Shown one piece after another: positions 34,001 to 44,400 of a stretch of 64,000 nucleotides of DNA. A program made the position numbers and the translations under genes. This stretch comes from Symsagittifera roscoffensis. Lineage: Eukaryota; Xenacoelomorpha; Acoela; Convolutidae. Location: positions 806,001-870,000 of the forward strand of contig NC_087062.1 in the NCBI RefSeq assembly GCF_963678635.1, read 5' to 3'. The first letter of the stretch is position 1; each line of letters begins with the position of its first letter. The notes below the pieces were generated by a model. The model made no database searches. It was not told the DNA's origin and saw only the letters and a program-made list of their open reading frames with translations.

Positions 34001-37000
34001 AGAAACCGAAGGCTCCTCCACTCTGACAATCGAGTTTTGATGGAGTTTCTCGTCTTTTATTGGCAGCACCAACCACACTTCATTTCGAGGATAAAAATAG
34101 GAGCTCGGCAAGAGATGCTTGTGTGAGTGAACTTGAGAAAAACATGAGGCGTCTCGGGCATTTTGAATGGATGGAAGCGGTTCACTGCTTCCGTAAGCTT
34201 GGCTGCTGCTGAGCCTCTTTTCGTTTGTCAGGTTTTAGCACATCTTTTCGTTGCTTCATTTATATACAGGTAGGTAGCCTGCATCCTATGCAATTTGCTA
34301 AAAATGTTTTTAGGTTGTTTGTATAGAAGCCTCCTATCGTTTTCCGAGAGGTTTTCACCTTGAATGATTTTATCATGTGCTCATCCTTACCACCTAACCA
34401 TGAGGTCTTCTTTTGAGAGGCGTCACGTCCATCGACAAAAATAGAAGCTGTTGGCAAAACAAAATCGTTCCACATACAAAACTTTGAGTTTTAATTTGGA
34501 TTAACACAAATTGGAAAACATTTTTGTTGCACAGTTGAGATTATAATTGAAATTGAAAAATGTGGGTAAGATGATCCATGAAATATGAGCTTGACTGCTT
34601 TAAGTACGTTTTGGCTATCCGTTAGCAGGGCGCATGGGAAAACTAGCATTCTTTTAAGGCATCTAATTTCACTGTGGTATCGTTCTTGGAGACGGATCCT
34701 TTGTTTGGAACCTAGTCTTCCGATTCTTTTGAATAACAAAGATGGGCACCTAATAACAAACCAACAAGTTGAAGGCAAGTTACAACCGTCTTGAAAATGA
34801 GCGAAAGATGAGAAGAACTCGTCATTGGCAGCTTGATCCATTTGGGGACAAGAAAATGTGAGTTTCAATTTTCAATGACGTTTGGATGGCCGATTTGTGT
34901 CTCCACAAACAGCGCTTTCAAACTGACCATCGCACAAAATACCAGAATTTTTGTTGTGAAACCTGCAAGACTTCGTTCACTTTCGTTTGAATTTCAAAGA
35001 TTACTTAAGACCCATGCTTGACATTGCTAGCTGAACTTCCGACATTAGCGATTACCAATGCGTACGCAACAGAAACCGAAGGCTCCTCCACTCTCACAAT
35101 CGAGTTTTGATGGGTTTTCTTTTCTTTTTTTGGCAGCACCAACCAATTTTCATCTCGAGGACAAAAATAGGAGCTCGATGTTTTGTTTGTGTGAACTTCA
35201 TCAAAACATGAGGCGTCGCTGGCATTTTGAATGCATGAAAGCGGTTTACTGCTTCCGTAGTCTTTGCTGCTGCAAAGCCTCCTCTCCTCTCGGGTTTTTT
35301 GTTTGCTACATTTATCTACAGATAGGTAAGCTGCATCGGACACAAGTCTCCAAACACGTTTTCGAGGTTGATGACCTGAGTGTACGTCACCTCTGAAGCG
35401 GTTTTCGGTCATTAGTTGAGCATGGAGGTACACTATATTTAGCTTTGAAGAACTTACTTCAAAATAAAGCACCAAACTGATGAGATTCTGTAAAATCGTC
35501 GAGAAAATAAATGAGTGCCATCATGTTGAACAGCTGAAAAGGAAGGTGGCGACTTTGAAAACAAAACAAGTGTAATTTTTTTCATTAATCATTACATTCA
35601 GTCACCAATGTCAAAAATAGGCCTGTACAAATTGAAGCTTAAGATTATCCTTCTTTAGCTAAAATAGGGAAAATGATTTGAAGATTGATGGTGGTCGTTC
35701 TTAAATTGCAACTGAGTGCCTTAAAAAACAGTCGTGTATAAATTGAGGAAATGAAAATGAGTTTCCCGTATAAAAAAAAAACCAAAAAATGGTTAATTGT
35801 TTTTGTCGTGCTTTATACAACTGAATGCGTTAGATATCTGAGCCATTTAAAGTCTTATTAATGGTCAGTTTCAACCAGAACCAGGAATAAGAGATGATTT
35901 GAAGTACTGCATTAAAAAGAGCATGAGGTAATCTGACTAAATGTGGACATGGTAACAATGAAATTATCATTGCGTTTGGTTGCGTCACCCTACGAATCAT
36001 AAGGCAGTTGAAAGCCTAACATTCGCTGGTAGTAAATTTTGAAAGAAAGATGCCATCTAAGACCAACAAACATGTTAACACAAATGACATTTCGGCTTCG
36101 TTTTTTTTCCGGTTTTGATGACATTTCTTGTCCAACTAGTGAAGATGTGAAGTGGGTTAATGAATTGATAGTTTGGGTTATTGGTTTTCCATCCAGTTAA
36201 AGAGATCGTTTAGCTATACTCAGACAGTGGTAGGCATGTCAATGCCTGTATCAATAATTTTTGTGTCATCCGCGTAGATTGTAACTCTAATAGTCTAATT
36301 TGTTTGCTGTTGGCAGAGGCAAAGAGGATACATAATTGTTGGACAAGATAGGCGGCAGCACTTCTCTTCTCCTTCAGGAACCCCTTGTTTTGTGCGGGAA
36401 TCTCAACTGAGATTTCTTGTCTGTAATTTTTTCAAAGTTAGGAAGTTCTTGGATATCTGATCTAATCTGCCTTTTTGGTTTTCTTTCAGATGAGAAATTT
36501 GGTTGTTTTTGCTGCCGGATTCCATAATTCTCAGTTTAAAATGTTGCAGTACGAGCAAGTGCAACTAGGAGCGTTATATGTGCTGGCGTCACTTGGCTTG
36601 GAACATTTTTGATGTCTCTTTAAACAATTAATGGATCTGAATGGAAGTTAATGGGTGGCCTTTGTTGACATTGTTTTTTGCCGCAGCCCCTAAAAGAAAT
36701 GGGAAAGAAGTTTGGGGATATATGTTTTCACTGCCTCAAAGAAAGATCATAGGGATCCTAAGTATCACATTAAAGCCCTTTCTGTAGTGATTTGGTTTCC
36801 AAAACAGTTTTCTGTGTCGAGGCAAGCTGGTCTGAGTTTTCTTCCGGCTAAAAGTTTAAGTTGAATTTCTTTCTTTTCATTTTGGTTTTTTTTCAATATT
36901 TTAGTTGTTCTTAACTGTTTTTTTTTCTGGCTCATGAACCAATTCAGTCCAGTCCCCCATCGCTAACTTAAAAAAATGTTATTTTTCATTTTGTTAATTA

Positions 37001-37282
37001 AAATGGTGTGGTGGAATTTGAGCGTCCTGTGCTAATTGCATTTTCTTATGTTCATGCAGAGACCTGGACCATTTCTACAACAGTGACATGGGCAAGGCTA
37101 GAAGATTCGCGGGCCAATCATACCTGTGTCCCAGATCCACCTTCACCACACTGCAAAGTGTCTGCTTCTGGGCCGTGTCTTCTGCCGCCATTCTCATGAC
37201 GTCACCTGGCGCCTGGCTGTGGAACCGCAGCTGGGCTGGCATCCTCCTCGGAGGCACTGTGTACGCTGTGCTGAAGAAGTAA
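24827..37282 (+). CDS. AGPAT5: AGPAT5-type 1-acylglycerol-3-phosphate acyltransferase
   Basis: Six exons: 24,827-25,039; 25,381-25,459; 25,622-25,921; 27,338-27,505; 27,824-27,920; 37,060-37,282. They join in phase to 1,080 bases, 359 aa plus stop; human AGPAT5 has 364 aa. The acyltransferase motif NHx4D is N93-H94-QSAA-D99 and FPEGTR is at 173-178. The block between them (GVRYILK..PIFGWYFPQH..VYVRR) matches the epsilon isoform, not AGPAT1/2. Hydrophobic segments lie at the N-terminus (about 9-38) and C-terminus. The enzyme transfers an acyl chain to lysophosphatidic acid to make phosphatidic acid; mammalian AGPAT5 is placed at mitochondria/ER. Splice sites are GT..AG, but the donor of intron 3 (A|GTTAGC) and the acceptor of intron 4 (AATAGAG) are weak. 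The last intron is 9.1 kb and repeat-filled. Confidence 0.95.
25381..25459 (+). CDS. AGPAT5: AGPAT5 exon 2
   Basis: 79 bases after TTTTCAG, ending GTGCAG|GTGCTC. Encodes 'LVLYGDG' to 'NVIWLSNHQSA', with the catalytic His in its last codons. The NHx4D motif is split by the following intron. Confidence 0.95.
25622..25921 (+). CDS. AGPAT5: AGPAT5 exon 3
   Basis: 300 bases after GATTTTAG. Encodes the Asp of NHx4D, the glycerol-phosphate binding block and FPEGTR. The donor is inferred (AATTAA|GTTAGC): it is the only GT that keeps the frame and matches the family, since the codon after it is a stop. Confidence 0.9.
25922..27337 (+). other. AGPAT5 intron 3
   Basis: 1,416 bases, T-rich. At about 26,262-26,325 it carries GGTTCGAATCT, a good Pol III B box, after a poorly matching upstream part; this is probably a tRNA-derived remnant. 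No exon seen. Confidence 0.6.
27338..27505 (+). CDS. AGPAT5: AGPAT5 exon 4
   Basis: 168 bases after GCATTCAG, ending TTCACAG|GTGAAT. Encodes 'LPVLKHHLTPRVKA' and 'YADAVYDVTIGYEE', strongly diagnostic of AGPAT5. It is somewhat shorter than the corresponding human segment. Confidence 0.93.
27729..27749 (+). repeat. Homopolymer G21 in AGPAT5 intron 4
   Basis: Twenty-one G in a row, inside the 318-base intron 4 (27,506-27,823). Length is likely variable and assembly here may be imprecise. Confidence 0.95.
27824..27920 (+). CDS. AGPAT5: AGPAT5 exon 5
   Basis: 97 bases encoding 'HVKVTRIDIRDAPETEEEF' to 'FQQKD'. The acceptor is set at AATAGAG (ending 27,823), because the AG two bases earlier gives a frame with an early stop. 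The donor is GACAA|GTAGGT. Confidence 0.85.
27921..30399 (+). other. AGPAT5 intron 5, left part
   Basis: No exon recognised. It contains a tRNA-derived sequence at 29,440-29,521 (listed separately) and two related short blocks with GTGAGCTCCGAC at about 29,155 and 29,327. Confidence 0.5.
29440..29521 (-). repeat. tRNA-Leu/Ser-like derived sequence
   Basis: The minus strand starts GCAGCCGTGG with an A-box-like part (GTCGAATGGGTTAGGA) and continues through CTCTCAAC. It reaches GCGTTCGGATCCCGC (B box), and CACGGCTGG can pair with the start. The first six acceptor pairs form, but extra bases between the T arm and the acceptor stem and a poor anticodon stem argue against a functional tRNA. Confidence 0.55.
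30400..31045 (-). pseudogene. Decayed minus-strand unit, copy 1 (most diverged)
   Basis: Anchor CCAATGCGTTCGCAAC at 30,568. The minus-strand peptide has a hydrophobic stretch 'TFLGFLLGAATYLYI' (ORF 30,849-31,040), then 'PVANALVLAND' and, in another frame, 'FSCPQLDYATNG'. These match 'SVADALVTAND' and 'FSCPQMDHMA' of the other copies, although the DNA has diverged far more. Stops break the frame. Function unknown; it lies antisense in an AGPAT5 intron. Confidence 0.5.
31250..32210 (-). pseudogene. Decayed minus-strand unit, copy 2
   Basis: Anchor at 31,816. The minus-strand frame 31,497-31,760 contains 'CDGQFESAICGDTNRPSKRH' and 'LSFSCPQMD'. It carries the 18-base perfect palindrome GGATGGCTTAAGCCATCC at 31,310-31,327. 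The upstream part, near 32,000-32,100, reads 'DEHMVKQFKVKTSRKTIG', then stops. Confidence 0.55.
32211..33360 (-). pseudogene. Decayed minus-strand unit, copy 3 (best preserved)
   Basis: Anchor at 32,777. Two overlapping minus-strand frames, 32,643-32,927 ('IVRVEEPSVSVADALVTAND') and 32,405-32,662, cover the conserved part. The second runs from 'CDGQFESAICGETNRPSKRH' through 'WKLKLTFSCPQMD' to 'YYIYADVGSYKQ', followed by CAG|GTTCG, a plausible donor. Between the frames lie GTAATC and TCTTGCAG|G, possible edges of a 42-base intron, but removing it does not restore a single frame. Possibly one exon of a living gene; more likely decayed. Confidence 0.5.
33361..34470 (-). pseudogene. Decayed minus-strand unit, copy 4
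   Basis: Anchor at 33,984. Retains 'CDGQFESAICGDKNRPSK' but is frame-shifted just after it, and again near 'IYAV', compared with copies 2 and 3. Carries the same 18-base palindrome (33,470-33,487). Confidence 0.5.
34471..35475 (-). pseudogene. Decayed minus-strand unit, copy 5
   Basis: Anchor at 35,053. The minus-strand frame 35,005-35,475 is 156 codons and covers the region before 'SVSVAYALVIANVGSSASN'. The frame 34,491-34,868 covers 'LTFSCPQMDQAAND' and 'HGSSYPHFSIS'. The palindrome of copies 2 and 4 is contracted here to GGATCC, as if its central 12 bases had been deleted. Confidence 0.5.
35476..37059 (+). other. AGPAT5 intron 5, right part
   Basis: No exon or clear repeat recognised. 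Ends with TTCATGCAG. Confidence 0.45.
37060..37282 (+). CDS. AGPAT5: AGPAT5 exon 6 (terminal)
   Basis: Encodes 'DLDHFYNSDMGKARRFAGQS', then a hydrophobic C-terminal region ('GILLGGTVYAVLKK') and a TAA at 37,280. The join to exon 5 recreates 'KDKDLDHFY', equivalent to the 'KDKMLIEFY' region of the human protein. Confidence 0.93.
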
Positions 37283-37964
37283 AGGTGAAGCGTAGCCACT
37301 GATGATGATGCTGCTGTTGTTGTCCGATCAGGAGGTGCCAATCAACTTATCAACTTGGTTGTCATCGTTTCATATGGTGCACTGAAGTGTATGAACTCTG
37401 TTCTGTCCTCACGACATTATTCCTTAAACGTTTTCTTTGTTTGAATTATGGATGGATATGATTTGATTGCTATTGACGATGATGATGATGATGATGATGA
37501 TGATGGTTTTGATGCTCATCTGATTAGTAATTAATATCTTAATTCAATGCTTTCTAATACAATCTGAGTTCCCTCAAAGTCGCAGTGTTGAGACCATTTA
37601 TCCACGAGAGAAAAAGACCAATATGCAAGCTGTACAGCTCATCACGGCGAACTGCTGTTGTGCCCGTGCTTAAGACCTACATGTTATTATTCTGGGCCGG
37701 GTAATGTTGCCTCATCCTGAAGCTACGAGCACGGATCATGTTGGGCCTCGAACATCCGACAGTTCGATTGAGAGGCGGAGACGTAACCACCTCACCACCG
37801 CACTTTCAACTATTACTGAGAGAAAAATAGTGACAAATTGAAAAATCAAATGAATAATTAGTGTGTCAGAATAGTCTGAGTGCAATTGTACCACACTTCA
37901 CATGTCTTGTCTATCACTCCATCCAAATATCTTGTCCTGCACTCTTGGGGCTGCATTCTAATTT
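37283..37964 (+). other. AGPAT5 3' flank
   Basis: Contains a (GAT)n microsatellite at 37,478-37,505 and a tRNA-derived block (next entry). No convincing AATAAA was noted close to the stop. Confidence 0.5.
37715..37803 (-). repeat. tRNA-derived sequence (Leu/Ser-like)
   Basis: On the minus strand GTGGTGAGGTGGTTA (A box) is followed by GCCTCTCAATC and GATGTTCGAGGCCC (B box). It shares the CTCTCAA anticodon region with the copy at 29.4 kb. The arms do not close as in a functional tRNA. Confidence 0.5.
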
Positions 37965-39580
37965 TGGATCAGGTTAACATCCTCCCCCCTAATAGACCAA
38001 ATTAAGATCCTCCACCCCAACGTTCAATTTAAACTGAATTTGCTAAGAGCTGCTCTTCTGATTGGCTGAAAATTCGAGCTCAGAACCAAGTTAACATCCT
38101 CCACCACAGCGTTCAATTTAAACTGAATTTGCTAAGCGCTGCGTGTAAAATACTCTTCTGATTGGCTGAAAATTCGAACTCAGAACCAAGTTAACATCCT
38201 CCACCCCAGCGTTCAATTTAAACTGAATTTGCTAAGCGCTGCTCTTCTGATTGGCTGAAAATTCGAACTCAGAACCAAGTTAACATCCTCCACCCCAGCA
38301 TTCAATTTAAACTGAATTTGCTAAGCGCTGCGTGTAAAATACTCTTCTGATTGGCTGAAAATTGGAACTCAGAACCAAGTTAACATCCTCCACCCCAGCA
38401 TTCAATTTAAACTGAATTTGCTAAGCGCTGCGTGTAAAATGCTCTTCTGATTGGCTGAAAATTTGAATTCAGAACCAAGTTAACATCCTCCACCCCAGCG
38501 TTCAATTTAAACTGAATTTGCTAAGCGCTGCGTGTAAAATGCTCTTCTGATTGGCTGAAAATTCGAACTCAGAACCAAGTTAACATCCTCCACTCCAGCA
38601 TTCAATTTAAACTGAATTTGCTAAGCGCTGCGTGTAAAATGCTCTTCTGATTGGCTGAAAATTTGAACTCAGAACCAAGTTAACATCCTCCACCCCAGCG
38701 TTCAATTTAAACTGAATTTGCTAAGCGCTGCGTGTAAAATGCTCTTCTGATTGGCTGAAAATTCGAACTCAGAACCAAGTTAACATCCTCCACCCCAGCG
38801 TTCAATTTAAACTGAATTTGCTAAGCGGTGCGTGTAAAATGCTCTTCTGATTGGCTGAAAATCGAACTCAGAACCAAGTTAACATCCTCCACCCCAGCGT
38901 TCAATTTAAACTGAATTTGATAAGCGCTGCGTGTAAAATGCTCTTCTGATTGGCTGAAAATTCGAACTAAGAACCAAGTTAACATCCTCCACCCCAGCGT
39001 TCAATTTAAACTAAATTTGCTAAGCGCTGCGTGTAAAATGCTCTTCTGATTGGCTGAAAATTCGAACTCAGAACCAAGTTAACATCCTCCACCCCAGCGT
39101 TCAATTTAAACTGAATTTGCTAAGCGCTGCGTGTAAAATGCTCTTCTCATTGGCTGAAAATCGAACTCAGAACCAAATTAACATCCTCCACCCCAGCGTT
39201 CAATTTAAACTGAATTTGCTAAGCGCTGCGTGTAAAATGCTCCTGATTGGCTGAAAATCGAACTCAGAACCAAGTTAACATCCTCCACCCCAGCGTTCAA
39301 TTTAAACTGAATTTGCTAAGCGCTGCGTGTAAAATGCTCTTCTGATTGGCTGAAAATCGAACTCAGAACCAAGTTAACATCCTCCACCCCAGCGTTCAAT
39401 TTAAACTGAATTTGCTAAGCGCTGCGTGTAAAATGCTCTTCTGATTGGCTGAAAATTCGCACTCAGAACCAAATTAACATCCTGCACCCCAGCGTTTAAT
39501 TTAAACTGAATTTGCTGAGCGCTGCGTGTAAAACGCTCTATTCTGATTTGCCGAAAATTCGAACTCAGAACCAAGTTACC
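37965..39580 (+). repeat. Satellite array, about 16 copies of a 100-bp unit
   Basis: GTTAACATCC recurs at 37,973, 38,090, 38,190, 38,279, 38,379 and then nearly every 99-100 bases to about 39,574. Early units lack GCGTGTAAAAT. Each unit contains CTGATTGGCTG, an inverted CCAAT box, the near-palindrome TTCAATTTAAACTGAA and AGCGCT. The first and last units are the most diverged, as usual for array edges. Confidence 0.97.
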
Positions 39581-40439
39581 CCTAAAGAGCTTTGGAAAAT
39601 TTTTGGTTACAGCTCGAATGACGTCTCGAAGGGCTTCAAACTTCAACATGCGTATGCGTATTCTGCCAACTTCCAACATGTTTTGAAAAATAGCTAGCAA
39701 TAAAATTAAATGCGTAGGGCCAAACCACCAATATGCATAGGGAATGTTCCAGGAAACAGTAATGCACGGCTAATTAAATCAAATTCAAGTGCTGTTTCTA
39801 CTACTTTGATCTTTAATATCTTTGGGATCGTCAGTTAGTGCATTCGATCTATAATCGGAAGGATATATAGTGTGCGAGGACGAGCTCTCACTTGCTCTCT
39901 AGTGTCAGTGCTTCCACAGCCTGACCGATTTAGGCTTCAATAATGGTAGCACGGGAACATTTCTCAGCATAAAATTTAAAGGCCTTCAATCATAGAAAAA
40001 GCTCCCTGGAGTGTAGAACTGAATGTGGAGAATTGATAGACTCAGACTATCCTTGGTCAGGCTTGACAAACCTTAGACAGGGTACTCGCGGAAGTAAAGT
40101 TTTGTTGTAATTTTACTGATAAAAATTTAGTGAACTTTCCAGTTATTGTTTTCGACCTCGTCTGTCTGACGTCTAAAAGTTGTCAGCTGAAATTGTGGCA
40201 GAATACACCAGATTCAAAAGTGAGTGATGGAAGTTTATTTATCTGCCAAAACTGCGCCGGATACAAAGAACATACTTTTTCTGAATTGGGTCTCCAAATC
40301 AAAAAGAAAAAAGTGGCTCATTTTTTCTGGATCATTTTTGGTTGTTCCCTTAACCCAAGTTGCTTCAATTACAGTAGTTCATTTTAAACCAATTTGTTTA
40401 TAATTATTGCGATTACTTTTGAAGTTATGACTGAATATT
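39581..40439. other. Intergenic sequence
   Basis: No gene recognised. A frame at 40,130-40,387 contains 'FICQNCAGYKEH' but nothing else family-like. Confidence 0.35.
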
Positions 40440-40815
40440 TGAGCTCGGTTGGTTTTTTTTATTCATACCGATTTCGGCTTTTTAAAAAGGAATTTTTGGC
40501 GGGACTTTTTTGTACCATCTGAAAAGTAATGTTGTCTTGAGCTCAAACTGAAAGTGTTATTTTTACCTGTGGTTGTTTTTTGCTAAATTTAATGGGGGGT
40601 TTAAACATAGCCAGTCTTCAAAATTAGCGCGCGATTAAATTTGTGCTATTAACGCATAAGCTGCCATCTAAGCTGGCTTAGAAATAGTTCCAAATTGAAT
40701 TGAGGCTTGCTATCTATTCTAATCATTACGTTTCTGTATGTTGAATATATCACTTTGTAAATATCGTATAGGGATGATTTTTCGAAGTCAGACTATTCAG
40801 GGCGTCGCCATGATA
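40440..40815 (-). mobile_element. E2 element, diverged partial copy
   Basis: In reverse orientation it carries the E2 blocks 'TTGTCTTGAGCTCAAAC', 'TGTGCTATTAACGCATAAGC' and 'GGGATGATTTTTCGAA'. At its right end is the hairpin TCATGGC-GAC-GCCCTGA (minus strand, 40,797-40,813), with one mismatch. Confidence 0.5.
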
Positions 40816-40859
40816 CGAGCATGCTTGTTGTTCCGACCATCGAAACTTTGTATTCGGAT

Positions 40860-41465
40860 GTTTTAGTTTTTTTTTTCGTTTTGTTTTCCACGCAAAATCA
40901 GCGACCACAAATAATTGTCGGATATGGTTGAGCGATATATCATATTCAAGCTCTTTCAGTCGTGATTCTAACCACATTAAAAATTTCCAAACATTTTTCC
41001 CAATATCGAGAAAAACCAGTTTGAAATGTTTGATTTTTTGTCTTAACTCGAACGAATAAAAAGCGAGTAGGCTTTTTGTTTTCCACGCAAAATCAGCTAT
41101 CACAAATAATCATTGGACTGGGTTGAGTGATATAACACATTAAGGCACTTTTATTCTTGATTCGAATGAGATTAAATTTTAAAAATTTTTTGCCAGTGTC
41201 GAGAAAAACCGCTTTGAAATGTTTGAGTTTTTGTCTTACTTCGAGTGAATAAAAAATGAGCAGGTTTTTTTTGTTTTCCATGCAAATAATGCTACCACCA
41301 ATAATCATCGGATTGGGTTAAGTGATATATCATATTAAAGCCCTTTCAGTCGTGATTCGAACGATATCAAAAGTTTCAAACATTTTTTCCCGGTATCGAG
41401 AAAAAACGTTTTTGAGTTTTTTGATTTCTCGTATTTTTTTGAGCGAGTGAGCAGGCTTACTTTGG
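40860..41465 (+). repeat. Three tandem units of about 200 bp
   Basis: The order CGCAAAATCAGC, CCACAAATAAT, GGTTGAGYGATAT, CCCTTTCAGTCGTGATTC, TATCGAGAAAAAC recurs from about 40,885, 41,085 and 41,275. The same text is part of the 1.235-kb units that follow. Confidence 0.7.
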
Positions 41466-44400
41466 CTCATTTATGCTTAAATTAAGCCTCGAAAATTCAT
41501 TTTTACTCTAATGAAGTTAGTTTTTGGAGTTTTTTGCTTCATCTTAGCAATCAAAAGCTTAAGAAAAATTTTTTTTTTGTTTGTTTTTCTTGTAAATTGT
41601 CTTCAAAAAATGTTTTGTAAATTGCATCTTTTACATGTTTGTAAAAATGCCTAAGCTATTTTTTTGCTCAGATTCCTTTATCACGCCAAGTCGAAAAAAA
41701 AAGACTCTAATTGGAAAAATAATTTAGTTGTAATTTTTTAAGACTGGTCGGCACATTCTTTGCTACTTGCACAGTAGCCGGTTATCCTTACCTGATTCGC
41801 ATATCATTAAAATAGTTGTCGCTCAAAGATTTTCAATCTATCTCAAGGATTCGACCTTTTTACCAATGAAAAGGTCCTATAAAAGGTTTTTTGGTACTAT
41901 TCTACGACATCCGTTTTCAACCGACTGATCTTGAAGGTTTTCTAAAGGCGCTTCGGACGCCAGAAAATAGTTGGTTTGAGGAAAATTGCGCGTCCAAAAA
42001 CGGGTTTTTTGGACAACTTTTTGTTTCAAAAAATGCACAAAATAGCCTCTTTGGCCTATTTTTACCCTTGCGATGAGTTTAGACTTTTTTCTCGTAAAAA
42101 ATTTTGTCCACAATCTGCTCGAAAGGCAAATTTTTTAACAGCGACTTAATAGCATGGTTGGAGTGTATGAACTCTTTATTTGTACCTTGGTTGAAAGTTA
42201 ACAGTTGTAAAATCCCTTTTATCTGTACCATAAAATTTTCGTAGAATTTCGGCACCGAGGTCGGTCGGCTTTGTTTCTGTCGGCTCAAACACCTCATTTT
42301 TTTTTCTAAGTTTGTTGTTTTTAAATGAAAACGGTTGAACTCTAACAAAAAACTTTGGAAAATCTAGAACGCTCTTTTACGACTTCTCTAAAAAATTTAC
42401 AAAATTAACCTAAAAAATTGTTGAAAACCAGTGTCGAGAAAAACCGGTTTGAAATGCTTGGTTTTTGTCTTAATTCGAGCGGATAAAAAGCGAGCAGGCT
42501 TTTTTGTTTTCCAAGCAAAATCAGCTACCACAAATAATTATCTGACTGGGTTTAGTGCTATATCAAAGTAAAGCCCTTTCAGTGTGATTCGAACGATATC
42601 AAAAGTTTTTAAAAAAATTTTCCGGTGTCGAGAGAAACCTGTTTAAAATTTTTTGACTTTCCGCCTAATTTCGAGCGAGCGGGCAGGCATACATTAACTT
42701 AATTATACTCAAATTAAGTCTTGAAATTTAGTTTTCACTCTAATGAATTTAGTTTCTGGAGTATTTAGCTTCATCTTAGCAATCAAAAACTTATGAAAAA
42801 ATGTTTATTTGTTTGTTTTTCTTGTGAATTGTCTTAGAAAATTGTTTTTTTTTGGTAATTTGCATCTTGTAAATGACTGTGAAAAACGCTTAAGCTATTT
42901 TTTTGCTCAGATTCCTTTGTAACGCCAAGTTGAAAAAAGACACTAATTGGAAAAAAATTTAGTTGTAATTTTTTAAGACTGGTCGGCACATTCTGTGCTA
43001 CTTGCACAGTAGCCGGTTATCCTTACCTGATTCGCATACCGTTAAAATAATTGTCGCTCAAAGGATTTCAATCTATCTCAAGGATTCGACTTTTTCACCA
43101 ATGAAAAGGTCCAATGAAAGGTCTTTTGGTACTGTTCTACGACATCCATTTCCAACCGACTGATCTTAAAGTTTTTCTAAAGGCGCTTCGGACGCCAGAA
43201 AATAGTTGGTTTGAGGAAAATTGCGCGTCCAAAAACGGGTTTTTTGGACAACTTTTTGTTTCAAAAAATGCACAAAATAGCCTCTTTGGCCTATTTTTAC
43301 CCTTGCGATGAGTTTAGACTTTTTTCTCGTAAAAAATTTTGTCCACAATCTGCTCGAAAGGCAAATTTTTTAACAGCGACTTAATAGCATGGTTGGAGTG
43401 TATGAACTCTTTATTTGTACCTTGGTTGAAAGTTAACAGTTGTAAAATCCCTTTTATCTGTACCATAAAATTTTCGTAGAATTTCGGCACCGAGGTCGGT
43501 CGGCTTTGTTTCTGTCGGCTCAAACACCTCATTTTTTTTTCTAAGTTTGTTGTTTTTAAATGAAAACGGTTGAACTCTAACAAAAAACTTTGGAAAATCT
43601 AGAACGCTCTTTTACGACTTCTCTAAAAAATTTACAAAATTAACCTAAAAAATTGTTGAAAACCAGTGTCGAGAAAAACCGGTTTGAAATGCTTGGTTTT
43701 TGTCTTAATTCGAGCGGATAAAAAGCGAGCAGGCTTTTTTGTTTTCCAAGCAAAATCAGCTACCACAAATAATTATCTGACTGGGTTTAGTGCTATATCA
43801 AAGTAAAGCCCTTTCAGTGTGATTCGAACGATATCAAAAGTTTTTAAAAAAATTTTCCGGTGTCGAGAGAAACCTGTTTAAAATTTTTTGACTTTCCGCC
43901 TAATTTCGAGCGAGCGGGCAGGCATACATTAACTTAATTATACTCAAATTAAGTCTTGAAATTTAGTTTTCACTCTAATGAATTTAGTTTCTGGAGTATT
44001 TAGCTTCATCTTAGCAATCAAAAACTTATGAAAAAATGTTTATTTGTTTGTTTTTCTTGTGAATTGTCTTAGAAAATTGTTTTTTTTTTGGTAATTTGCA
44101 TCTTGTAAATGACTGTGAAAAACGCTTAAGCTATTTTTTTGCTCAGATTCCTTTGTAACGCCAAATTGAAAAAAGACACTAATTGGAAAAAAATTTAGTT
44201 GTAATTTTTTAAGACTGGTCGGCACATTCTGTGCTACTTGCACAGTAGCCGGTTATCCTTACCTGATTCGCATACCGTTAAAATAATTGTCGCTCAAAGG
44301 ATTTCAATCTATCTCAAGGATTCGACTTTTTCACCAATGAAAAGGTCCAATGAAAGGTCTTTTGGTACTGTTCTACGACATCCATTTCCAACCGACTGAT

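Noticed and set aside
42079-43583. Identical 89-codon minus-strand frames at 42,079-42,348 and 43,314-43,583 as a duplicated gene
   Set aside because: They are identical only because the whole 1.235-kb unit was recently duplicated. The older copies do not keep the frame, and the composition is AT-driven.
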